Below are positions 6,730 to 16,046 of a stretch of DNA of 64,000 nt, piece after piece. The notes beneath the pieces are model-generated. The model made no database searches. It had not been told where the DNA came from and saw only the letters and a list, made by a program, of their open reading frames with translations. The stretch is from assembly GCF_005435165.1 (NCBI RefSeq), contig NZ_SGUC01000012.1, positions 23,614 through 87,613 on the forward strand, read 5' to 3'. This DNA comes from Halorubrum sp. GN11_10-6_MGM (GTDB lineage: Archaea; Halobacteriota; Halobacteria; Halobacteriales; Haloferacaceae). Made by a program: the position numbers and the translations under genes. How positions within the stretch are numbered: position 1 is the stretch's first letter; the number at the start of each line of letters is the position of its first letter.

Positions 6730-9700
6730 CTACAGTGACGTGAACGGCAGCGACGCGAGCGAGTCCGCGCTGTAGTCGAGCGCGTCGGCCTGCGAGACGC
6801 CCTCCGGCGTGATCAGGTCGATCACCCGCGGCGCGTTGCCGGCCGCGCCCTCCCGTGCGCCGCCGAAGACGTACCCCCCGGCGTCGATCCGGACGTCGCG
6901 GAAGGCCCCGAAGTTCGCCGATCCGACGACCGGAAGGACCTCCCAGTCACCAACGTCACTCCCTCCGAGCGCCGTCTTCGGGACCGAGACGACGGCGACG
7001 TTCGATTCGAGGTCTGCGAATCGCTCCACCGAACCGACCTCGCTCCCCGCGCCGTCGACCACGGCGCCGGCGCCGAACCCGTCCGAGCTGACCCGATATC
7101 GCCACGTGTCAGCGAATTCGGCGGTGACGTTCAGGTCACCGACTTCGCCCCTCGGGCCGCCGTCATCCGACGGATCGCGCAGATAGGCGACGAAGTACTG
7201 CGGCGAGAACGTCCCGCCAAACCCGGCGGTGAGGTTCTCGACCTCGAACGCGAACCGGTACTCGTCGTCGGTCTCGAACACGCGGAACGCGCGCAGGTCG
7301 AACGCGCCGTCCTCGAACGCGTCGGCGGTCGGGTACACGTACTCGCCCGGCCCGTCGTCGTCGCCGGCGGGGTCGGTCAGTTCGGCGACCTCGTCGCCGG
7401 GAACGACGGTGACGGTGTCGGCGGCGAGTTCGGTCCCGCTCTCGGCCTCGCGCACGACGACGTCGAAGGTGCCGAATCCGGGGTTCCGGAACCCGAGTTC
7501 GACGGTTTCGTTCGTCGCGTTCGGCGGGAGTCGGACGATGTCGCGCGAGGCGACCTCCCCGTCGATCGACACCTCCACGACCGTGCCGCCGACGAACGGG
7601 GCGTCGTTCGAGCCCGTCGCGGTGAAGAGGGGCTCTCCGAGGACCACCTCGTCGGCGATCTCCACATCCAGCTCCTGCTCCGGCCGCTCGTACTCGGGGA
7701 GCCGGTTGATCTCGCGGCCGCGCGCCGGGCGCAGCCTGACGGCCGTCCCGCCGCTCGGGGCGAGCGACCCCAGCAGGGTCGAACTCGGCGTGACGACCGC
7801 CTCGTCGATGCGGACCCCGGTCGGATCGGCGTCGACCCCGGCGCCGACCGCGTCCGAGTAGATCTCCGCGACGTACTTCGGGCCGTTCCGACCGCGGCCG
7901 GTGCCGCGACCGTTTCCGTTCCCCCGGCCGTTACCGTTGCCGCGACCGTTCCCCTTGCCGTTCCCGCGTCCCGGCGCGTCGCCGGAGTTCCCGGGAGCGT
8001 CGCCCGAACCGCCGGGCGCGAGGAAGTCGAGCGGCACGTCGACCGCTCGGCCGTCGCCGTCGGTCATGGCGCCGACGTACCACTCGTCCCCGCTGCGGCG
8101 CGCGATCGCGAGGTAGTCGCCGATCGCGGACCCGACGACGCGGGTCTCGTCCCACCCGGCCGCCGGGACCGACTCGATGAACTCGAACTCGGGCTTCGCG
8201 TCGAAGTTCTCGTTCTCGGGCGTGTACCCCTCGTAGGCGGCCGGGACCGGCGACGGCTCGCCGGACTCGGTGACCGCGACCGCGTTGACGTTGAACCCGC
8301 CGACGTCGCCGCTGAAGCCGCCGTCGCCGCTCTCGTAGTCGGGCTCGATCGTCTCTCGCGCGTCGTTGACGCGCAGCGTCGCCCGCGGCGTGCCGGCGTC
8401 GATCACCCGGCCCGCGTTCTCCTCGGCGTCGCTCGCGTAGCGCAGGTGGAGATCGTAGGTGCCGGCGCTCGGCACGTCCTCGACCGCGAACGACACCGAC
8501 GAGCCGCTCGGCGCGCGGTTGGGGTCGACGGCGACGAAGTTGGTGCCGAACGCGTCCCGCCACGAGTCGTCGGTGACGAGGCCGTCGCGGTCGCCGGCGG
8601 CGGCCTGAAGCCCCTCCCCCACCGCGAACGTCTCGTCGACGTACCCCTCGATCCGGTCGGCGGCCATCTGGAGGCCGCTGAGGTAGGTCGGGTACATCGC
8701 GAGCTGCTTGGCGCGGGTCGTCTGGATCTGGTCGCCGCGGTCGTCGCCGAACGTGATGTCGAAGATGCCCGGCTGGAAGCTCACCGGCCCGGCGAGGTTC
8801 CGCGTGAACGGGAGGGTGACGTGGTGGTCGCGGCCGACGTTCGAGCCGAGCTGGCCGAACCCGTCGTACTCCTGGGCCTTCACGACCTCGCGGTTCGCCA
8901 CGTTCGGGTAGGTGCGGATCTCGCCGGTCGGCTTGATCCCCTCGTGGATCTCCAGCAGCTGGCGGTTCGTGGCCGCCTCCCGGATCACGAGCCGGTGGTG
9001 GTTCACCGCGAGCTGGTTGTGCTGGTTGTGGGTCGGCTCCGCGCCGTCGCCGTCGATGCCGAGCCCGGGGTCCGAGACGTACCCGTTCTTGATCGAGTTG
9101 ATCCCCTCGGCCTCGTACCCCGCGAACACGTCCTCGTCGAGGACCGCGGCCTCGTACTGCGGAACGTTGCCCGCCGTCTCGTTGTGGATCGTCATCTCGA
9201 CCGGATCGGGGAGGTCGGCGCCGTAGCCGGTCACCTCCGGCACGTCGAAGTCCGGGTATGAGTCGTCGACGCCGAAACCGAACCCGGTGCCGTCGCCGGG
9301 GTAGGTGCTCCACCCCTCGTTCCACCCCTCGACGAGCACGCTGTCGATGCCGTTCTCGCTCGCGAAGCGCATGTACCGCTTCATCCGCTCGGTCCGCGCC
9401 CCGTGGACGTACGCGGCGGGGTTCCCGCCGCCGCCCGCGACCTCGTCGTCGGTCCTGTACTCCCAGTTCGCCTGCCCCGCGATCATCGTCCACCAGATGC
9501 CGACGTACTTGCGGGGCTCGATCCAGTCGGTGTCCGGTCCCCCGTTCCCGGTCGGCAGCGCCGACTCGTCGAGCGAGTCCGCGAGCAGCGGCACCAGCTG
9601 CGACTCGATCAGCTCGCCCGGCCGGTCGACGACCTGTATCGTCCGCCACGGCGTCGCGGCCGGGAGTTCGAGCGACGCCTTCGTGCCGTCGGGTAGCGGC

Positions 9701-10611
9701 GTGAGCTCGGTCGCGAACGCCGTCCCGCCGTCGTCGCTCCGGGGCGCGAGCGTCGCGGCCGCGTAGTCGTCGAGGTTCGCCTCGTGGACGCTGAGGTACG
9801 CGTCGCCCGCGTCGACCGTGAGCGGGGTGTGGGCGCCGACCCGCATCGGGGTGTTCGTCGGCCGCCGGTCCGTCGTGCCGCCGGGGATCTCCGACAGCGG
9901 CGTCTCCGCGTACTCCTGTTCGAACCGCGGGTTCGTCACCGCGTTCTCGATCCACCAGGAGGTGTAGTCGTCCGCGAAGTCGACGCCGGTGTTCTCGGAG
10001 CTGACCACCGCCAGGTCAGAGTTCTCCGCGAACCCCTCGCCGAGGACGACCCGGAATCCGAGCCCGTCGTCGAAGACGCGTATCTGGAGCGTCGCGCTCC
10101 GGGACTCGTCCTCCCCGTCCGCCCCGGAACTGTCGTCCGTCGCCGAATCGTCGGTCTCGTCTCCCGCCGCGTCCGCGAGGCCGACGCTGAGGGCGTTGTA
10201 CTCGGCGGACACCCCGTCGTACGCCCCCCACATCGGCTCCCACTCCTCGGTCGCCGACGCGCGCTCGGTCCCCGTCACCGTCACCGGCCCGCCCTCTCCC
10301 TCGGCGCTCGCGCCGAAGGCCGACTGGTTCCGGAAGTCGAAGCCGAGCGCAGACGGCCCGACGTAGGCGGTCCCGTTCCGGGAGACCTCGTAGGTCGGGA
10401 TCCCGTCCGACACGTCGACCGTCACCGCGATCGAGCCGTCCGGCGACTCCACCGTCTGAATCAGGTCGTCCGCGTCGTTGGCCACCCGCGCGGCGTCGTC
10501 GGCCGACACCTCCCGCGAGTAGGCGGCCGCGGCGACCAGCGCCCCCACGCTCCCGAGGAACCCCCGGCGCGTCGTCCCGTCAAACGTTTGCTGTGATCGT
10601 TTCTCACGCAT
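6730..10611 (-). CDS. Secreted GH97-family glycoside hydrolase with glucodextranase-type C-terminal domain
   Basis: This 1293-residue protein starts with a Tat signal (RRGFLG at about 15-20 followed by a hydrophobic stretch), so it is exported folded. Residues about 45-320 resemble the GH97 N-terminal beta-sandwich. The catalytic barrel follows, with YVGIWWTM near 366 and VLVEGWNEGW near 420. A segment around 690-880 looks like carbohydrate-binding beta structure. Residues about 882-910 form a GNGRGNG repeat linker. The last 200 residues (TDPAGDDDGPGEYVYPT onward) resemble glucodextranase domain C. GH97 enzymes are alpha-glucosidases or alpha-galactosidases. Typical bacterial members are about 650-700 residues, so this one is nearly double. 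The predicted role is extracellular alpha-glucan breakdown; the ROK kinase at 13794 could handle released glucose, which is inference. Confidence 0.82.
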   Translation of the reverse strand: MREKRSQQTFDGTTRRGFLGSVGALVAAAAYSREVSADDAARVANDADDLIQTVESPDGSIAVTVDVSDGIPTYEVSRNGTAYVGPSALGFDFRNQSAFGASAEGEGGPVTVTGTERASATEEWEPMWGAYDGVSAEYNALSVGLADAAGDETDDSATDDSSGADGEDESRSATLQIRVFDDGLGFRVVLGEGFAENSDLAVVSSENTGVDFADDYTSWWIENAVTNPRFEQEYAETPLSEIPGGTTDRRPTNTPMRVGAHTPLTVDAGDAYLSVHEANLDDYAAATLAPRSDDGGTAFATELTPLPDGTKASLELPAATPWRTIQVVDRPGELIESQLVPLLADSLDESALPTGNGGPDTDWIEPRKYVGIWWTMIAGQANWEYRTDDEVAGGGGNPAAYVHGARTERMKRYMRFASENGIDSVLVEGWNEGWSTYPGDGTGFGFGVDDSYPDFDVPEVTGYGADLPDPVEMTIHNETAGNVPQYEAAVLDEDVFAGYEAEGINSIKNGYVSDPGLGIDGDGAEPTHNQHNQLAVNHHRLVIREAATNRQLLEIHEGIKPTGEIRTYPNVANREVVKAQEYDGFGQLGSNVGRDHHVTLPFTRNLAGPVSFQPGIFDITFGDDRGDQIQTTRAKQLAMYPTYLSGLQMAADRIEGYVDETFAVGEGLQAAAGDRDGLVTDDSWRDAFGTNFVAVDPNRAPSGSSVSFAVEDVPSAGTYDLHLRYASDAEENAGRVIDAGTPRATLRVNDARETIEPDYESGDGGFSGDVGGFNVNAVAVTESGEPSPVPAAYEGYTPENENFDAKPEFEFIESVPAAGWDETRVVGSAIGDYLAIARRSGDEWYVGAMTDGDGRAVDVPLDFLAPGGSGDAPGNSGDAPGRGNGKGNGRGNGNGRGNGNGRGTGRGRNGPKYVAEIYSDAVGAGVDADPTGVRIDEAVVTPSSTLLGSLAPSGGTAVRLRPARGREINRLPEYERPEQELDVEIADEVVLGEPLFTATGSNDAPFVGGTVVEVSIDGEVASRDIVRLPPNATNETVELGFRNPGFGTFDVVVREAESGTELAADTVTVVPGDEVAELTDPAGDDDGPGEYVYPTADAFEDGAFDLRAFRVFETDDEYRFAFEVENLTAGFGGTFSPQYFVAYLRDPSDDGGPRGEVGDLNVTAEFADTWRYRVSSDGFGAGAVVDGAGSEVGSVERFADLESNVAVVSVPKTALGGSDVGDWEVLPVVGSANFGAFRDVRIDAGGYVFGGAREGAAGNAPRVIDLITPEGVSQADALDYSADSLASLPFTSL

Positions 10612-10743
10612 TCCGTTAGGTGCCTGTATACGATGAATAATAATGCTATTGTAACGGATCGAAGTGATTGGATTTCGAAACGACCGAGTCGACGAGGCGG
10701 TTCGCGCGCGCTCTCCTTCGAAGAACTCACCGAGAGCACCGCC

Positions 10744-12201
10744 TTACAGCGCGTTCTCCAGCGCGGACGCGACGCTCCGGGCCTTCTCGGCGAGCGGTTC
10801 GGGGGTGTGGCCCGCCGCGACCGACGCGTCGAGCTCGTCGTCGTCGACGCGCTCGACCGTTCCGTCGGGACGTTTCACCACGTCCACGTGGAGGTCCACG
10901 TATCGCGCCGCGTCCGGGAACACCTCCACGGGCGTACAGACGTTGACGTAGGTCCCGCGGACCGCCCCGTCCGTCCCCCGGTACGTCGTCGGGTACCACC
11001 AGCGGCCCTCCTTCAGACTCGTCTCGGCGACGTCCCCGGCCTCGCGGTCGACGCCGAGCCCGTCGTACGTCCCGCCGCCGGTCATCTCGCGCTCGACGGT
11101 GACGGTCCCGTCGGGGTCGACCCCCGTGACCGTCGCTTCCCCGAGGGTGATCAGCCGCCCGTCGGGCTTCCCGTGGTCGATCTGGAGGGAGTCGCCCTCG
11201 CGCGGGCCGAAGGCGTCGGTCACCACCGAGAACGGGAACTCGGCGTCCGGGGCGGGCTCACAGAGCGCCTCCGCGAGGTCGACGCCCGCCGAGGCGTCGG
11301 CCGACCCCGCCTTCACCCGGTGGTGGCCCGGCATCGTCGCGGTCGCGGTCCGGCGCGCGTCGTCGAGCCCGAACCGGCTCTCGCGGCCGAACCAGACCCA
11401 GACGCCGGCGTTCGGCGCCGCGAGCGGCGCGTCGCGGAGGCGGCTTCGGTCGTCGAGGAGACCGAGTCCGGGCCCCGTCTCGTCCCCCGGACCGACCGCC
11501 GCGCGAACTCCCTCTGCGGCCGCGACCGCGTCGTCGAGCCCGGCGGCCAGCGCTTCGGTGTCGGCGTCGACGGCGGGGGGTCGCCACACCGCCCGCCACC
11601 CGTCCGGCGGGTCGAGGTCGAGCAGGTCGAGCATCCCCGACAGCTCCCGGGCGGCCTCGTCGTCCCGAACGTCGACCCGCGTCCCGGAGCCGGGTTCGAG
11701 CGCGACGAGGTCGCCCCCGACCCGCAGCTCTCCGGCGAGTTCCGGGCGCCGGTCGGTCCACAGCGCCGCGGACTCGCGCACTTGGACCCGGACCGCGTCC
11801 CCCGTCTCCACCCGGGCGTCGACGTCGCCGTACGGGAGGTACCCCTCGGCGCTCTCGCCGTCGCCCGCCCGGAGTCGAACCACCGCGCCGCCCCCGAGCG
11901 TCTCCGTCACCTCGCCGTCGAGGACGGAGCCGGGCGGGGCCGGGTCAGGCCACGGGAGCGCGTCGCGGCCGAGACCGACGAGGACCCCGCGGATCTCGTC
12001 GAGCGCGTCGGGGTCGCCGCTCGCGCCCACTCCCTGTCGGTCTCGGCTCGTCCCGATCTGGACGTCGGGCGGCTCGTTCGGGAACCCGGCGTCGAAGCGC
12101 CGGCGGATCGGCGGCGAGGCGTCGACGACCTCGTGGCCGGCGTCGAGCAGGCGCGCGGTGAGCGCCGTCGCGTAGATGCCGCGAACGCGGACCCGCGGCA
12201 T
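10744..12201 (-). CDS. fau-1: FAU-1 family probable ribonuclease (RNase E/G-like N-terminus, DUF402 C-terminus)
   Basis: The 485-residue protein matches the archaeal FAU-1 layout. The N-terminal part contains an S1-like region (GSVLDGEVTETLGGGAVVRL, YLPYGDV), a middle domain, and a C-terminal DUF402 domain with the characteristic GRWWYPTTYRG-GTYVNVCTPVEVFPDAARYVDLHVDVV run. FAU-1 binds AU-rich RNA and has been implicated in 5S rRNA maturation. The start is ATG 12201. It lies only 2 bases after the stop of the 130-residue gene upstream, so the two genes form an operon and are probably translationally coupled. Confidence 0.88.
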   Translation of the reverse strand: MPRVRVRGIYATALTARLLDAGHEVVDASPPIRRRFDAGFPNEPPDVQIGTSRDRQGVGASGDPDALDEIRGVLVGLGRDALPWPDPAPPGSVLDGEVTETLGGGAVVRLRAGDGESAEGYLPYGDVDARVETGDAVRVQVRESAALWTDRRPELAGELRVGGDLVALEPGSGTRVDVRDDEAARELSGMLDLLDLDPPDGWRAVWRPPAVDADTEALAAGLDDAVAAAEGVRAAVGPGDETGPGLGLLDDRSRLRDAPLAAPNAGVWVWFGRESRFGLDDARRTATATMPGHHRVKAGSADASAGVDLAEALCEPAPDAEFPFSVVTDAFGPREGDSLQIDHGKPDGRLITLGEATVTGVDPDGTVTVEREMTGGGTYDGLGVDREAGDVAETSLKEGRWWYPTTYRGTDGAVRGTYVNVCTPVEVFPDAARYVDLHVDVVKRPDGTVERVDDDELDASVAAGHTPEPLAEKARSVASALENAL

Positions 12202-12203
12202 CG

Positions 12204-12596
12204 TCACAGCTCCTCGCGGTCGCGCGCGAACCGCACGCGGTCGTTCACCGTGTCGCCGAGGGTGAGTTCGACGACGGTCGGGTCGCCGTCGTCGCCCTCC
12301 CGGAGGATCCGCCCCCCCTCGACCGGGACGCCCCACCCGTCGAGCGAGAGGTAGCCCCGGAGGTCGCTCCCGTGCGTGAACAGGTCGACGTCGGCGGTCG
12401 GGTGTTCCTGTATCGCGTCCGCGCTGTGCGCCATCTTCATGTCCGAGTAGACGGGGCCGTCCGCGCCGAAGAACGCCCGGAGGCGGTCGGCGTCCCGCGC
12501 GACGAGTTCGGCGACGCGGTCCGAGGCGTCGGCGACGGCGTCCGCGTCCAGCCCGGCCTCCCGGAGGGCGCGCTGGACCCGTGGATCGAAGTGCAT
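12204..12596 (-). CDS. Conserved haloarchaeal hypothetical protein, first gene of the FAU-1 operon
   Basis: A 130-residue acidic protein starting MHFDPRVQRALREAGL. The N-terminal half is predicted helical, the C-terminal half is rich in short strands (YLSLDGWGVPVEGGRIL, PTVVELTLGD). No catalytic motif or membrane segment is visible. It ends 2 bases before the FAU-1 start, which suggests a shared role in RNA handling, but that is inference from position only. I do not recognise a characterised family. Confidence 0.78.
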   Translation of the reverse strand: MHFDPRVQRALREAGLDADAVADASDRVAELVARDADRLRAFFGADGPVYSDMKMAHSADAIQEHPTADVDLFTHGSDLRGYLSLDGWGVPVEGGRILREGDDGDPTVVELTLGDTVNDRVRFARDREEL

Positions 12597-12750
12597 ACCC
12601 GTCTTTCGGGCGCCGCCGTTTCAACCCTGTCGACCGCGCCGGCCGGCGTCCGCCGTGCCGGTCGATCGCCACTCGGTTCCCCGATCCGTCCGCGTCGCGA
12701 ATCTTCCGTCGACACCGACGATTAAGTCACCGTGGTGGTAATCGGGTTCC

Positions 12751-13761
12751 ATGCCATCCGACGAGGACCCGATCGCGTCTCGGGCAGACGACGACCGCGA
12801 CCTCTACGACGTCGCGACGTGGGAGGAGCGCACTTCCCTCGACGGACTCTCGGTCGCGCTGTACTGGCTGCTCACGCGCTCGGCGAAGGCGGGCGTCGTC
12901 TTCGTCGCGTTCGTCGGGCTCTTGGCGATCGTCGGCTCGTTCGGACTGGGCCTCGTCTTCGATCCGGCCATCGCGATCCTCCTCGGCCTCTCCGCCGTCC
13001 CCGCCCTCGGACTGGCCGCGTACGTGTACGTCTCGGACGTGACGACCGCAGAGCCGCTGTCGCTTCTGGTGGCGACGTTCCTGCTTTCCATCCTCACGGC
13101 GACGTTCGCGGCGATACTGAACAGCGTGCTCCAGCCGTACTTCCGGCCGTTCGGCTTCCTCGGACTCGTCGTCTTCTTCTTCGTCGTCGTCGGCCCGATC
13201 GAGGAGTCGGTGAAGCTGCTCGCGGTGCGGCTGTACGCCTACACCGACGACCGCTTCGACGCCGTCATCGACGGCGCGGTCTACGGCGCCATCGCCGGGC
13301 TCGGCTTCGTCGTCATCGAGAACTTCGTGTACATCGCTCAGAACGTTGAGATGGCGGAGCTGACGGTCGGCATCGCGGCGCTCGGTGCCGGCGACGGAAT
13401 CGCGGCCCTCCGGGCGCTCGCGGGACCGGGACACGTGGTCTACTCGGCGTTCGCGGGCTACTACCTCGGGCTCGCGAAGTTCAACCCCGAGAACCGCGGG
13501 CCGATCATCGTCAAGGGGCTCGTCCTCGCGGCGGCTATCCACGCGCTGTACAACACGCTCGTCGGTCCGGTGACCGGCGTCGCCTCGGGGCTGTTCGGTA
13601 TCCCGCAGATCCTCGCGCTGTTCGGCTTCGTCGTCGTCTTCCAAGGCACGTTCGGGTACGTCTTCCTCCGGAAGATCTGGCGGTACCGCGACGCGTACCT
13701 CGACACGCGCGACGCGGTGGGCGAGGACGTCGCCCCGGAGTTAGACGAGTTCGAGCAGTAG
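12751..13761 (+). CDS. PrsW-family intramembrane metalloprotease
   Basis: The 336-residue membrane protein has about eight hydrophobic segments. It carries the PrsW signatures: PIEESVKLLAV (Glu pair), a long VIDGAVYGAIAGLGFVVIEN segment, GPGHVVYSAFAGYYLG (His) and AAIHALYN (His). In Bacillus, PrsW cuts an anti-sigma factor inside the membrane; archaeal targets are unknown. A hydrophilic N-terminal arm of about 40 residues precedes the first membrane segment. ATG 12751 lies about 25 bases after a weak TATA-like attaagt, consistent with a nearly leaderless message. Confidence 0.86.
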   Translation: MPSDEDPIASRADDDRDLYDVATWEERTSLDGLSVALYWLLTRSAKAGVVFVAFVGLLAIVGSFGLGLVFDPAIAILLGLSAVPALGLAAYVYVSDVTTAEPLSLLVATFLLSILTATFAAILNSVLQPYFRPFGFLGLVVFFFVVVGPIEESVKLLAVRLYAYTDDRFDAVIDGAVYGAIAGLGFVVIENFVYIAQNVEMAELTVGIAALGAGDGIAALRALAGPGHVVYSAFAGYYLGLAKFNPENRGPIIVKGLVLAAAIHALYNTLVGPVTGVASGLFGIPQILALFGFVVVFQGTFGYVFLRKIWRYRDAYLDTRDAVGEDVAPELDEFEQ

Positions 13762-13793
13762 GCCGCGACCCGGTTTCGGCTCGGTCCCCGCCG

Positions 13794-14771
13794 TCAGGGC
13801 GCGTTCTCGACGCGCGAACGGTCGCCGGTGCCGCCCGTCAGCGCGCTCGCGAGGGCGCCTCTCACCACGACATCGTCGCCGAGGTCGGTGAGACGCACCT
13901 CCGGGACGTTGATGAACACCATCTCCGGGAGCTTCTCGCGGATCGGGTCGAGGACGCGGTCGGGGTTGTTGAGCGCGACCGCGCCCCCGACGCTCACGAC
14001 GAGCGGGGCGTACGCGTGGATGACGTTGGCGATCCCCATGGCGTTCCAGTGGGCGAGCTGATCGATCACGTGGTCGGCGAAGGTGTCCTCGCCCGCCGCC
14101 TCGAACACGTCGACCGCGGAGAAGTCGGGGTCTTCGATCGGGAGCGCCGTGTCGACCGGGTCCTCCGCGTGGAGCTCGCGGGCGTACTTCGGGATGTTGT
14201 TGCCGGAGCAGTACCCCTCCCAGTGGCCGTCGAGCCCGCAGCCGCAGGTCATGAACCCGTGCGGATCGACGGTCATGTGGCCGACCTCGCCGGCGTTGCC
14301 GTCCCACCCCGAGAGCACGTTGCCGTCGACGGCCACGCCCGCGCCGATCCCCGAGGAGATGGTGAGATACACCATGTCGTCGGGGTTGCGCTCGGAGTGG
14401 AACCGCTCGCCGATGACGCCCGCGATGGTGTCGTTGTGGAGGTACACCTCCTCGGTGTCGAGCAGGCGACCGACCGGGCCGACGAGCGGGATGCGCTCGA
14501 CCGTGTCCGGGAGATTCGCGGGACCCTGAACGATCCCCTCCGCCAGGTCGAGCGGGCCGATCGAGCCGATCCCGGCCGCGACCGCCTCGCTCGGCGCGAT
14601 CCCCGCGTCCGCACAGGCCCCGCGGACCACCTCCAGAACGGCCTCTGTGACGGCGATACCGTTCGGTCCCCGCGGGGTGCCTCGCGACGCGGCGCCGAGG
14701 ACCGCCGCGGTCTCGTCGCCGACGACCGCTCGGACGTTCGTCGCCCCGAGATCGACGCCCACGTAGTACAT
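13794..14771 (-). CDS. ROK family sugar kinase (glucokinase-like)
   Basis: The 325-residue protein has the ROK pattern: YYVGVDLGATNVRAVV phosphate-binding strand at the N-terminus, HNDTIAG with the catalytic Asp, SSGIGAGVAVDGNVLSG, EVGHMTV, and the zinc-type CGCGLDGHWEGYCSG cluster. The EVGH plus cysteine cluster favours a cytoplasmic glucokinase over a transcriptional repressor, and no N-terminal DNA-binding domain is present. It may feed glucose from the GH97 enzyme into the semi-phosphorylated pathway, as inference. The ATG at 14771 is about 30 bases downstream of a TATA-like cttaagt. Converges with the PrsW-like gene. Confidence 0.87.
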   Translation of the reverse strand: MYYVGVDLGATNVRAVVGDETAAVLGAASRGTPRGPNGIAVTEAVLEVVRGACADAGIAPSEAVAAGIGSIGPLDLAEGIVQGPANLPDTVERIPLVGPVGRLLDTEEVYLHNDTIAGVIGERFHSERNPDDMVYLTISSGIGAGVAVDGNVLSGWDGNAGEVGHMTVDPHGFMTCGCGLDGHWEGYCSGNNIPKYARELHAEDPVDTALPIEDPDFSAVDVFEAAGEDTFADHVIDQLAHWNAMGIANVIHAYAPLVVSVGGAVALNNPDRVLDPIREKLPEMVFINVPEVRLTDLGDDVVVRGALASALTGGTGDRSRVENAP

Positions 14772-14861
14772 CGGGTGTAAGCGCGGCCCCGTCTCACTTA
14801 AGCGGGACGCTTCGCGCGGTCGAGCGGGGGTAAAGAACTGGGGCGCTTCCGCGAAACCGCG

Positions 14862-15320
14862 TTACGACGCCGACTCGCGGACGAACGTCACCGGGCACGG
14901 CGCCGAGAGCATGACCTCTTGGGCCGCGCTACCGAAGACGGCCTTCCCGGTCGGCGAACGCCGCCGGCCGCCGACGACGACGCGGTCGGCCCCGACCCCC
15001 TCGGCGGTCTGAACGACCTCGTCGGCGAGATTGCCCACCGCGCCGCGGACCGAGTGTCGCACGCCGGCCGCGGACAGCGCCTTCGACAGCTCCCGAGTGG
15101 TCCTGTGGCGCTCCGCGACCGCATCGGGCGTCGAGTTCTCGCCGTCCGGGTCGAAGCCCAGTTTCGCTCGGGTCTCGTCGAACTCCTCCTCGCCGAACAC
15201 GTGGGTCAACACGACCTCGGCGTCCGCCGGCCCCGCGAGGGCGATGATCTCGTTCGCGAGCCGCTCGGTGCGCTTCTCGTCTTCGGTGCCGACCGCCAGG
15301 ACGACCGTTTCGATGCTCAT
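14862..15320 (-). CDS. Universal stress protein, UspA family
   Basis: The 152-residue protein is a single Usp domain: VVLAVGTEDEKRTERLAN at the N-terminus, EVVLTHVF, then the ATP-binding loop [15 protein letters not shown] and a final CPVTFVRE strand. The G-x2-G-x9-G-S type loop points to an ATP-binding member. It is cytoplasmic. Haloarchaea carry many Usp copies and the specific stress is not deducible. A TATA-like tattaaaaa block at 15343-15351 lies 23-31 bases upstream of the ATG, so the message is probably leaderless. Confidence 0.9.
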   Translation of the reverse strand: MSIETVVLAVGTEDEKRTERLANEIIALAGPADAEVVLTHVFGEEEFDETRAKLGFDPDGENSTPDAVAERHRTTRELSKALSAAGVRHSVRGAVGNLADEVVQTAEGVGADRVVVGGRRRSPTGKAVFGSAAQEVMLSAPCPVTFVRESAS

Positions 15321-15341
15321 ACACGCTGTTGATCCCCGGAC

Positions 15342-15351
15342 GTATTAAAAA
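15342..15351 (-). promoter_or_regulatory. TATA box of the uspA-like gene
   Basis: On the minus strand this reads tttttaata, centred about 27 bases before the ATG at 15320. That is the classic archaeal TATA distance for a transcript starting at or next to the start codon. The AT-rich segment 15360-15395 further upstream may hold additional regulatory sites. Confidence 0.65.
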
Positions 15352-15578
15352 CGGCGGAGTTTTAACTCAAATCTGAATAAATATTTAATCGATCGATCCT
15401 GATACTCTCGCCGATTGCGCCCGGACGGCTCCCGGTGGAGCGATCGGACGGCTCTCGGTGGAATGATCGGACGACTTCCGGAGATTCGGTCGGTCACCTC
15501 TCGGTCGAACGAGCGAGACGCTAGCGGCGTCACGAGCGTCTCTCGGCGGAAAAATCGCTCCGGCAGCGCAGAACTCGA

Positions 15579-15962
15579 TCAGTAGTCGGGCGCGTCGTCC
15601 TCGACTTCGCGCTTCAGCGAGTCGCGGCGCGACTTCGCGTCGCGACCGGTCGCCTCCAGCAGGAACTCGTTTTTCGCGTCGACGGCGTCCGCGGCGGCGT
15701 CGGCGTTCCCCTCGGCGATGACGTCCTCGGCGGGTCGCTCCTCGAAGTGGACCGCCAGCTTGTCCTTCTTGCTGCCGTACTCGGCGGCGCCCACGACGAT
15801 CCGGTCGAACACCGGGTTGTCGGGGTCGCCGACGACGTACAGCTCGTGGCCCTCCCACTCCTCGGTGCCCGTGACCTCGCCGAAGTACTCCTCCACGGAT
15901 CCCTTCAGGTCCGGCATGCGGTCGTCCAGATGCTCGCCGCGTCGCATCTTGTACTCCTTCAT
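15579..15962 (-). CDS. Small conserved haloarchaeal protein (DUF5611-like)
   Basis: A 127-residue acidic protein beginning MKEYKMRRGEHLDDRMPDL. It matches what I remember as the DUF5611 family of archaeal proteins of unknown function. There is no membrane segment or catalytic signature. The frame is open to another start at 16004, but ATG 15962 is preferred. A TATA-like ggtttacgcc lies about 25-33 bases before it, matching the leaderless layout common in this window, and the upstream extension would overlap that box. Confidence 0.75.
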   Translation of the reverse strand: MKEYKMRRGEHLDDRMPDLKGSVEEYFGEVTGTEEWEGHELYVVGDPDNPVFDRIVVGAAEYGSKKDKLAVHFEERPAEDVIAEGNADAAADAVDAKNEFLLEATGRDAKSRRDSLKREVEDDAPDY

Positions 15963-16046
15963 GCCGCGACCGTTCGACAGGCCGGCGTAAACCAGTTTCG
16001 TCACGGTCGCTCGGCGGGTTCGCCGCTGCGAACCGTCTCGGCCCGC

